DNA of 64,000 nucleotides from Leeuwenhoekiella sp. (GTDB taxonomy: Bacteria; Bacteroidota; Bacteroidia; Flavobacteriales; Flavobacteriaceae): positions 248,001 through 312,000 of the forward strand of contig PAPI01000001.1 of the NCBI GenBank assembly GCA_002708845.1. Reading direction: 5' to 3'. Below the pieces are notes generated by a model. The model saw only the letters and a program-made list of their open reading frames with translations, was not told where the DNA came from and made no database searches. Position numbers and translations under genes: made by a program. How positions within the stretch are numbered: the first letter of the stretch is position 1; every line of letters begins with the position of its first letter. Below, piece after piece: positions 55,501 to 62,031 of this stretch.

Positions 55501-55805
55501 GTTTTACCTTTATCTGTAGACCTTAAAACATATCCCCCATTGCCAGCTATATACCCAATTGAGTTATGGAAACTCATCGTAATACCACTTTTAATATTTT
55601 GCTTTTTCTGCCAGGTAGTACCCGCGTCTACTGTTTCTAGTAATTCATTAGATGTAATAATATATCCTACATCATTTGAAACAAAATGAATAGCTTTTCC
55701 TGTATTTGCGGTAGGTTTGGGGTTCAATAATTCCCAATTTTTTTGCGAGTAAATTTTATTTAAGGATATAACTATAAAAAATAGGATGAGTAGTTTTTCT
55801 TTCAT
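52557..55805 (-). CDS. Secreted YCF48/BNR beta-propeller protein with type IX sorting domain
   Basis: A 1082-residue secreted protein. After a signal peptide (LLILFFIVISLNKIYS) come about 13 repeats of ~45 residues, each ending in a GGxTW-type motif such as DGGATW or DGGNTW (residues ~25-600), which should form one or two YCF48-like beta-propellers. Then follow four ~95-residue fibronectin-like modules, each ending in TxYYYRLxAT (~610-1000), and a T9SS type A sorting domain (~1003-1082: VYPNP, then IELYNTLGQRVY, then FRNGVYFLKV). It is exported by the T9SS and attached to or released from the cell surface. Function is unknown; adhesion or glycan binding is possible. Confidence 0.88.
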   Translation of the reverse strand: MKEKLLILFFIVISLNKIYSQKNWELLNPKPTANTGKAIHFVSNDVGYIITSNELLETVDAGTTWQKKQNIKSGITMSFHNSIGYIAGNGGYVLRSTDKGKTWSQISTGFDSFFNSINIIDEDNIILSSSNSLIKSDDGGATWQSLSIPNSRVNKTVFTSTLVGHAVTDNGIILKTVDGGQNWYKTRDNSNTSPSNYLAVYFINENIGFASQEHSNMYKTTDAGETWVKIEGTIDAIYDFYFLDENFGYATGDHGATFKTSDGGATWNNIFFQSGRIFNTSMYGIYFQDQNIGYATGARGRIIKTTDGGETWENYALTYNTFGNLKIFDNGVGFTRSGNDYYKTTDYGDNWTFVSSADHYTYCNGFYFVNENIGYSIGGGTNSISGDVFKTLDGGNTWNQLNIYVDEGLSSVFFINEDIGFISGGFNQRKVMKTIDGGINWTQVSNQEFGKIQFVSELVGYGNRIGNYYGAMYKTIDGGNTWNVSIELEGEDINTFDFVDENNGYFVGDQGLIYKTNDGGTNWKKLEIPYEWYTQVNFLTKNVGYIADEDGVLYKTENGGISWEYLTQQFRINSIELVNDKIYTAGTDGKIYRSDVEYKAAVLNLDPAMDITNSGAVLTGNVTSNGTTISKIEFQYTEDYSFSNAIAATPGTVNANESVNLSTQVLNLKPNTTYYYRLIATQDSKSTSSKVLSFKTLPDFELTTNLVYNYSSTTAELSGTVISNSNDITNIEFEYGASIDALNSTVNATPASVTGNTTEVAQASLINLKSDTKYYYRIKATHQGEAIYGSIQAFTTRPEYTINLYSPNINGNEVKFSAYIIAYDQNITNITIEYGTIDYENSIVMTPLQVNANSSATVNATVNGLDTSLNYYYRLKATYNGETIYSEENLFNFSKDIIMVNGRVDETSTNSLELSGLINSYGAYLTNIHFEYGVTNNLDLSVTATPNFAYGYTTNLIKGSIENPLDDQTYYYRLVANTNESTIYSDTYKYTTGKLSLSDFDLEQQLSVYPNPATNGITIKSNSLEEVNSIELYNTLGQRVYRKKVVNNSDLEVDVSTFRNGVYFLKVKFQNAEDKSFKLIVN

Positions 55806-55954
55806 TTACACGTATTGAATTGGTTATAAAATTTATTTCTTAGTTTGACAATAAGAAGAATAAAAAAATCAAAGTATATTTAATCTCACTCATCACGGCT
55901 ATTTTCTCAAAAAAATGATTAAATAAGTATTTTAACTTAAGTTTTTTTAATTTT

Positions 55955-56008
55955 CTCAAAAATAGCAAATACCCGAGTGTCATTTTTGATGATTTCCGTA
56001 AAAGGGAT
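55955..56008 (-). promoter_or_regulatory. Shared promoter module, site D (YCF48-propeller gene)
   Basis: Minus strand: T-tract (shared with the esterase terminator), CCCTTTTACGGAAATC, ATCAAAAATGA, a second half-site CGGGTATTT 23 bases after the first, then CTATTTTTG, a good -7 box. It is 150-200 bases upstream of the start at 55805. Confidence 0.7.
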
Positions 56009-56047
56009 AAAAAAAAGCGGCTTGGGTTATATCCGGTAAGCCGCTTT
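56005..56047 (-). terminator. Terminator of the esterase gene
   Basis: AAAGCGGCTT (56014-56023) pairs with AAGCCGCTTT (56038-56047). On the minus strand it is followed by eight T residues. The T-run also forms the left end of promoter module D. Confidence 0.9.
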
Positions 56048-56080
56048 CTAATTTATAAAATATTCTACGTTTCAGTTTAT

Positions 56081-57043
56081 CTATTTTTCAGACGTACCTG
56101 TAAGAAAATCGTTGACCTCTAACCAATAGATAAAGGCGTCAAACCAGCGATTGCTTGTGCGATCAGGATTGCCCAACCCAAAACCATGACCGCCATTTTG
56201 ATATAGGTGAAATTCAACCGGGATGCCCGCTTTGTACCAGGATTCCACGACGCCGGCGTGACCGTTGTAGAGAAAATCATCTGTAGCGATAACATTAAAC
56301 ATAGGCGGAGCATTTTCGGGCACTTCTACTTCACCCATTCCCCCATAGACGGGACCTATAAAAGCCAGTTTCATTGTTTTTGAATTCAGCGTAGCGTGCA
56401 TGGTTAGCCCGGCACCGGCCGAAAAACCAATCATTCCTATCCGGTTTGTATCTATACCCCACTCGTCAGCGCGGTCAACAAGCATCGCATAAGCGGCCTC
56501 AGCGTCTTCTAGCTGATTAGAGAGGTCAAATTGCATACGAGGACGTGGAGCAGGTGTTTCGTCTTTAGCGTCATCAGAGGTGTCCGGTGGAGGCGGAGCG
56601 GTGCGATCGCGATTCATAAAGGCTTTAAAATCCTCAAGCGATTCGGCTGTGGGTCTCAGCCGGTACTTAAGAACAAAGGCAGCGATACCCTGTTCAGCAA
56701 GGGCCTCTGCGACTTCCCAGCCCTCATTACCCATAGAAAGCCACATATAGCCACCACCGGGAGCCACAATCACTGCAGCACCAGTTGCTTTACCCGGCTC
56801 CGGCAGGAAGGGCGTAAGCGTGGCTGTGGTTATGTTGCGAGCCATAGGATCTCCCCACTGCCGGAACCAGGTCTCTGAAGCTGGTTGATTTTCAACACCT
56901 CCGGTACCCAACAAAATAGCATTGGGTTCATCAGGGGCGTCCAGCGGATAAATGGTTCCATCTTGTGCAAGCACATTTGTGGTCTGCAGCAGTATTACGA
57001 CTAGAAAGCATAGTCTAAGCCTATTTTTAACTCGATACATCAT
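56081..57043 (-). CDS. Secreted alpha/beta-hydrolase (carbohydrate esterase/lipase-like)
   Basis: A 320-residue exported hydrolase of the BD-FAE/xylan-esterase-like type. It has a signal peptide (CFLVVILLQTTNVLAQ), the oxyanion-hole stretch VAPGGGY near 93-100, the nucleophile S208 in GFSAG, an Asp in ATDDFLYNGH near 262 and the catalytic His in NGGHGFGLG near 292. An insertion at ~145-170 is Pro/Asp-rich (PPPPDTSDDAKDETPAP), an odd low-complexity linker in the middle of the fold. Probable substrates are ester side groups on plant or algal polysaccharides. It is preceded by a diverged copy of the shared promoter module (site E). Confidence 0.85.
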   Translation of the reverse strand: MMYRVKNRLRLCFLVVILLQTTNVLAQDGTIYPLDAPDEPNAILLGTGGVENQPASETWFRQWGDPMARNITTATLTPFLPEPGKATGAAVIVAPGGGYMWLSMGNEGWEVAEALAEQGIAAFVLKYRLRPTAESLEDFKAFMNRDRTAPPPPDTSDDAKDETPAPRPRMQFDLSNQLEDAEAAYAMLVDRADEWGIDTNRIGMIGFSAGAGLTMHATLNSKTMKLAFIGPVYGGMGEVEVPENAPPMFNVIATDDFLYNGHAGVVESWYKAGIPVEFHLYQNGGHGFGLGNPDRTSNRWFDAFIYWLEVNDFLTGTSEK

Positions 57044-57385
57044 AACGCGTTTGATTTTAAAGATTAATAGTTTACTATAAAAAGCCTTGACGGCTGTTCA
57101 TTCGTTGTTTTTGATCGCCTGTTCTTGTTTTAAAAACTCAGTACACGAACAGTGAAGTGTAATTAATACATTTCTGATTTGATCTTAAAAATAGCAAATA
57201 CGCGTTTATAATTTCAAAGTATTTAGTAAAAGGTTGAAAATAATGCTCTTGTGCTGTTTAAACAGATAACTGTTTGCGAGGTCGGAGTCAGGCAGGAGCC
57301 TTGCCAGCCTTTAGCTTATTGACGCTTTAGCAGTAGTTCGTTCAGTTTGTATAGCTTTTCATAAATCGCTGGAAGCACTGGCAGC
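57044..57385. other. Gene-free stretch between the esterase and AsmA-like genes
   Basis: 342 bases. It contains promoter module E (57184-57242) and a GGCA/TGCC hairpin near 57300 (GGCAGGAGCCTTGCC); I see no gene. Confidence 0.7.
57184..57242 (-). promoter_or_regulatory. Shared promoter module, site E (esterase gene), diverged
   Basis: Minus strand: CAACCTTTTACTAAATAC, TTTGAAATTATAAA, half-site CGCGTATTT, then CTATTTTTAAG. The second half and -7 region closely match site D; the first half-site is degenerate. Confidence 0.5.
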
Positions 57386-60300
57386 CTATTCTTTAGCTTT
57401 TTTCAATTCGCTATTCCACAGCTTGATTTTGAAGCGCAGTTTTCGTTTTCGAGGTTTTGGACTTTCCTGATCTTTAACGAGGTTGATGTAGAACTTAGCA
57501 CCGGCATCTTTAAACGTGGTTTTTTCCGGTAGTGAAAGTCCGTCATTTGATTTTAAGTTTTTCCAAGGTACCGATAACCAAATATTGACATATTCATCCA
57601 GTTTGATTTTTCCCTGAACAAAAACCTGAAAGGCTGAAGATTGTATTTCAGTCTGTGGAATAATCACTTCCCCATTGACCAGTTTAAAGGTTTGCACGAT
57701 GGGTCGAAAATCTAATTCTTTAAAGCGCTCCTCTTTTAGCAAAACAACGCGTTCCATCAACGGCTTGTAATTGCGCAAGGTGAGCTTTTGTACATTCAAT
57801 TGCAGTTCCCCGTTGAGACTGTTTGTATTTAGGCTTCCGTCATCGTTGAGTACTCCTGTTGCCTGAAGGTTGAAGTTTAAAATTCCGCCCAGGGAATCGG
57901 TATTTTTTAAGTCTTCATCTCCAAAATAGTCAAGACCTTCAGCAAATTTTCTAAGGTCTAAACCGGTGGCATCAATACTAAGCTTTACCGGTAAATCATT
58001 AGGTTCAGAGAGGTTGGCAAGCGCCTGTAAATTCAATTTACCCTCATAAAAATCAACATCGCTTTTTTGAATTTTCAGATTGTCTTTATTGTCAAATAGG
58101 AGGTAGGTATCAAAATTGGTCAATCGTAAATCCTCGTGAATCAAGGTGTCTATGGCTATAGTTCCTTGCGGATAATAGGAGGTATTAATGGTATTCAGGA
58201 TATCCTTAAGGTTCTGAATCTTTAGTGGTTTTTTACTTAAGGTGTCTTTATTCTTTTTATCCGAATCCAAAAGGCTTACAAGATCCCGGGTATCGAGATA
58301 GGGAGACGTGATATCAAAGGTTGAAATGTGGTCTTCAGTTTCTATCGAATTATTGATGAAATCAGAGAAATTATCAATCGTTCCCGAAACCTTAAGGCTG
58401 CTTTTCTGTGGTAGATCTATGGTCAGGGTTTCCAGATTCGCAAAGTCGTTATTGATTTCAAGCCGTAGACTGTCTATTGGAATCTGAATGTCTGCCAGTG
58501 GAAAATTGACTTTAGCGTCTGCGAGTCTTAAACTTCCTGTAGCATCGGTATTTAAAATGGATAAGTCTGAAGCTTCCCCGCTATAATCGCCCTCAAACTT
58601 AAATTTACCCGACTCAAAAATGAAATTGGTCGTTTTTAAATAATCATTAAGATCAGCAGTATTACCTGAAGCGGTAGCCGCAAACTTAAAATCAAAGGGA
58701 TTATCATAGGTATTCTCTGTCTTTTTTAAAGACTGAATGCTTCCGGTTAGATGCGCTTGAGAATTCTTATAATAAACGTCCAGATGCTCTAATTTTAATA
58801 TGGAATCGTTTAGAAAATAGACCAAAGCATCAACGTCTTTGGTAATCAAATCTTTGTATTTCAATGAGTCGATGTCAAGCGAAAACCGCGGTTGTAATCG
58901 GTTTATATCTTTAAAGACTTTTGATAATTCTCTGGACCTGGTTTCAGGGGTAGAAGGCTCTTTTTTACCCAGGGAGTTGACGACGTCAATCCACTGATCT
59001 CCATCTACAAAGGGAGCTTGCACATTGAGATAAACACTTCCCCGTGCATTTTGATTATCCAAAAGTATGTTGGAGAAATTCTTGATATTTCCATTTAAAA
59101 TTAAGGGATGCAGGGCATCTACTTCTAATGTTACCTGATCTAAAATCACATCAGCGTTTGCAACAGCTACTGACAGTGAATCAAAATTGATAGTTAGATC
59201 AGCACTTGGGTAGTAAAAGCTGACATTTTTAAGTTTTAAATCCCCTTGTGCATTGTCCAAAAGCTGACTAAATTTCTGAATGTTACCGGCTACATTTCCT
59301 GAAAATTCAAAGGCACCGGCATTGATGTCAACCAATTTTAGCTCAAATAAATCCTGAAAAATAGCAAGCGGACCGCGCGATTTTGCCTGTACATCAATAT
59401 GAATGGGTTGCTTGTTGATCGTTTCTGTCTGGGGAACAAGCAAACTCCCGGTTAAATCAGTTGCTGAAGTTTGATATTCCATATGAAAATCATTCAATGC
59501 GATGTTCTCAGGACTGGTCAATTTAATATCAGCGCGAATATTATCGTATTCATTAGCATTGAAAATTACCTGATCTACGTTGAGTTTAAACTGGGGGCGA
59601 AACTTGTTATACACGGCCGTAAGCACTTCGTGGAGGGTTTTGCGGTCGTCCTCCTTTTTATCAGATTCCGGAAGCATTTCTTTAGCGGTAGTGATGAGTT
59701 CATCTACACTTAGATAATCAGATTTTACTTCCACAAAACTGCTGGTTGGTTTTAGCGGATTGTTTGAAATCAATGAGGAAATATTGGTCAACTCCCCTGT
59801 TAAAACCAGGTCTTCACTTGTTTTTAAATCAATACGCAATTCTTCTAAAAATGACTTTTCATTGTCCAGGCTAAGCCTGATGGCCGTTACGGGTAGCTGC
59901 AAGCCATTTTCTTTGAGAACAACTTCTGTATCAGTGAGTAGAAAGTTCCCTTGAGCGTAGTTGAAAAGATTTTCAGGATGGTCAATATCACCACTAAGCG
60001 TAGCATCCAGATTGAAATTTCCACCTTTAAAATCAAAGTTCTCATTGTTTAATATCCGGGCAAGCGATTCGTTTTTACCATCGATTTTTAAATTTCCAGA
60101 GGCGTAATTCAAATATTCAGGAGTTGACTGGTAGTAACTATTTTCCATGTTAAGCTCCATCCCGTCAAGGCTGCCGCTGGCTTTTTTAAAGAATATTTTG
60201 ATGTCTTTTTTAGTGCCTTTTAGATTTTGGAGACTATCAGACTTATAAATTTTATTGGTTAGTTCTCCTTCAAAATCAGCATTCGAGAGGGTATATGTAT

Positions 60301-61333
60301 CACCGTAACTTACCGCATTAGCTGTACTTTTAAAATCAGCATTCACCGTTGGATTATTACCAAATTGAAATAGACCATCCAACGTCAGATGCGTTTGAAT
60401 GGGCTTTGCAATCGCGTACGGTTTTAGTTTTTTGGCAATACTGTCAGCAAGAAATTTACGCAAAGACTCAAAGTGAAGCTTGTCGTTTGTGAGGCTTATG
60501 TGAAAAGCGGACTCTGGTAAATCAAAACTCGAACGTACCGTAAACTGTTCATCATCAAGAGTCAATAGAAACTCAGAAACTTGTAAAAGATTTTTATCTG
60601 TATCCAAGGTAAATTCGGGGTTACCGGAGACTGTGGTGTTTTTTAAAAAGCTCCCTTTTTGTGTATTGAAGCCTAACTTATTGACAACCGCTTCAAAAAG
60701 GAGTGAGCCTGTTACGAGCGAATTATTTTTACTCAGTTGACCGCTAATAGTGCTAAATGCTACATCGAAATCTTTATGAAACAAGCTGTCTTTTGCAACA
60801 ATGTTCAATTGCTCGATGCTAAAACGTGTTGCATTAGGATCTATCCAGGAAGGAAAAACAAAGGGAGATTTGGGTTGCTGAAGCTTTTTTAATTTTTGTT
60901 CCAGATGATATTCATAAGACTGATCAGAGACCACTTCCGAATAAATAGAAATGCTGTCAATGCTGATGCGTTTAAACTGAAAGTCTCCCTGAATAAGATC
61001 GCGCGCACTAATAGTCACCAGGGCTTTATCAATAAAAATGGATTGCTCTTTAAGCGTGTTAGGGTCCTTTTCTTTTTGAAAAATTTCAGTAATGGTAAAA
61101 CCAACATTGGGAAAACCGGTTAAGAACGTAGCCTTTACATCACCTATCTCCAGAGTTCCCTCGTGATTGGCATCATACCAATCCTGTAAACCATCTATTA
61201 TTAAATTGCGACTCGCCCATCCTATGGTGAATAAGGTTACAGGAACCAAAATAATAAGCCCAAAAATAAGCCCAAGACGATGCTTCCGTTTGGCTGATTT
61301 GGGTTTCTTTTTGTGTTTAGTAGCGGCTGTCAA
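57386..61333 (-). CDS. AsmA-family protein
   Basis: A 1315-residue protein with an N-terminal membrane anchor (basic residues 5-20, then LGLIFGLIILVPVTLFTIGW) and a very long periplasmic region. The first ~130 residues (LEIGDVKATFLTGFPNVGFTI, then FIDKALVTISARDLIQGDFQFKRI) are typical of the AsmA N-terminal domain, and the C-terminal ~250 residues fit AsmA_2. The repetitive beta-strand pattern suggests a long hydrophobic groove like those of AsmA/TamB/YhdP proteins, which move phospholipids between membranes. A role in outer-membrane lipid supply is inferred from the family. It ends in a lysine/arginine-rich tail. Confidence 0.87.
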   Translation of the reverse strand: MTAATKHKKKPKSAKRKHRLGLIFGLIILVPVTLFTIGWASRNLIIDGLQDWYDANHEGTLEIGDVKATFLTGFPNVGFTITEIFQKEKDPNTLKEQSIFIDKALVTISARDLIQGDFQFKRISIDSISIYSEVVSDQSYEYHLEQKLKKLQQPKSPFVFPSWIDPNATRFSIEQLNIVAKDSLFHKDFDVAFSTISGQLSKNNSLVTGSLLFEAVVNKLGFNTQKGSFLKNTTVSGNPEFTLDTDKNLLQVSEFLLTLDDEQFTVRSSFDLPESAFHISLTNDKLHFESLRKFLADSIAKKLKPYAIAKPIQTHLTLDGLFQFGNNPTVNADFKSTANAVSYGDTYTLSNADFEGELTNKIYKSDSLQNLKGTKKDIKIFFKKASGSLDGMELNMENSYYQSTPEYLNYASGNLKIDGKNESLARILNNENFDFKGGNFNLDATLSGDIDHPENLFNYAQGNFLLTDTEVVLKENGLQLPVTAIRLSLDNEKSFLEELRIDLKTSEDLVLTGELTNISSLISNNPLKPTSSFVEVKSDYLSVDELITTAKEMLPESDKKEDDRKTLHEVLTAVYNKFRPQFKLNVDQVIFNANEYDNIRADIKLTSPENIALNDFHMEYQTSATDLTGSLLVPQTETINKQPIHIDVQAKSRGPLAIFQDLFELKLVDINAGAFEFSGNVAGNIQKFSQLLDNAQGDLKLKNVSFYYPSADLTINFDSLSVAVANADVILDQVTLEVDALHPLILNGNIKNFSNILLDNQNARGSVYLNVQAPFVDGDQWIDVVNSLGKKEPSTPETRSRELSKVFKDINRLQPRFSLDIDSLKYKDLITKDVDALVYFLNDSILKLEHLDVYYKNSQAHLTGSIQSLKKTENTYDNPFDFKFAATASGNTADLNDYLKTTNFIFESGKFKFEGDYSGEASDLSILNTDATGSLRLADAKVNFPLADIQIPIDSLRLEINNDFANLETLTIDLPQKSSLKVSGTIDNFSDFINNSIETEDHISTFDITSPYLDTRDLVSLLDSDKKNKDTLSKKPLKIQNLKDILNTINTSYYPQGTIAIDTLIHEDLRLTNFDTYLLFDNKDNLKIQKSDVDFYEGKLNLQALANLSEPNDLPVKLSIDATGLDLRKFAEGLDYFGDEDLKNTDSLGGILNFNLQATGVLNDDGSLNTNSLNGELQLNVQKLTLRNYKPLMERVVLLKEERFKELDFRPIVQTFKLVNGEVIIPQTEIQSSAFQVFVQGKIKLDEYVNIWLSVPWKNLKSNDGLSLPEKTTFKDAGAKFYINLVKDQESPKPRKRKLRFKIKLWNSELKKAKE

Positions 61334-61488
61334 CTGGTATTTTAATTGAAAATAAGAAAATACATCAGCAGTAAGCGGTATTATCTTATTAAAATTTCGC
61401 CTGCGATTTTAACCAAATCCCGATTAGATCTGCTTTATTCGGAAAATCAATTTGGATGTGATAGACGCAGTATTTCGGAGCTGAATTT

Positions 61489-61545
61489 ACTATTAAATAT
61501 CTGGACGCCTCAACTCATTTTTTATGATTTCCGTAAAAGGTATCG
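61489..61545 (-). promoter_or_regulatory. Shared promoter module, site F (AsmA-like gene), partial
   Basis: Minus strand: ACCTTTTACGGAAATC, ATAAAAAATGA, then a weak match in the second half and TATTTAATAG near the expected -7 position. It is about 155 bases upstream of the start at 61333. Confidence 0.5.
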
Positions 61546-61566
61546 GTATAGAGTAAGAGGACTTTT

Positions 61567-61992
61567 TTACTCATTGAGGTGTTCAGTCAAATCTATTTCA
61601 ATAAATTTTGCCTGCGTAAAATTGTTCTGGGCTAAATTCAACTCAGTGGAGTAGTAGAGCTTTTTATCCCACAATACAAAAGGGTCACCCTGATTTGCTC
61701 CAAGTTTGAACTCTTTTCCGTTTATGACGAAGTGATGGTTGAAACCTTTAGTCAGCAGTTGCTTATTCATTCCAGTCCAATAATGATTCAGGTTGTAATC
61801 TTTGTCTAGTGAAAAAACATAATAATCGATCGAATCATTTCGAATGGGAAAATTTGATCCATAAATCTCTTTTAACTCCTCCGGAAGTTGGTCAAAAGTG
61901 AATTCTGTTTTGATCTCTTTGTCCAAATCAATTTCATCACTACAGGATATCAGGGTCAGAATGGAGGTAAAAATTAGAATTGCTTTTTCCAT
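61567..61992 (-). CDS. Small lipoprotein of unknown function
   Basis: A 141-residue protein with a lipoprotein signal (ILIFTSILTLISC, lipid attached to C17). The next residues are S-D-E, which as I recall fits the acidic start after the cysteine that marks Bacteroidota surface-exposed lipoproteins. The mature part is acidic and has no family I know; segments such as YYVFSLDKDYNLNHYWTGM and GKEFKLGANQGDPFVLWDKKLYY suggest a beta-rich fold. It begins ~40 bases after the end of the M14 carboxypeptidase gene on the same strand and may be co-transcribed with it. Confidence 0.7.
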   Translation of the reverse strand: MEKAILIFTSILTLISCSDEIDLDKEIKTEFTFDQLPEELKEIYGSNFPIRNDSIDYYVFSLDKDYNLNHYWTGMNKQLLTKGFNHHFVINGKEFKLGANQGDPFVLWDKKLYYSTELNLAQNNFTQAKFIEIDLTEHLNE

Positions 61993-62031
61993 GTTTAGCT
62001 TAGGGCAAAACCTTTTTTTAAATTAGAAAAC

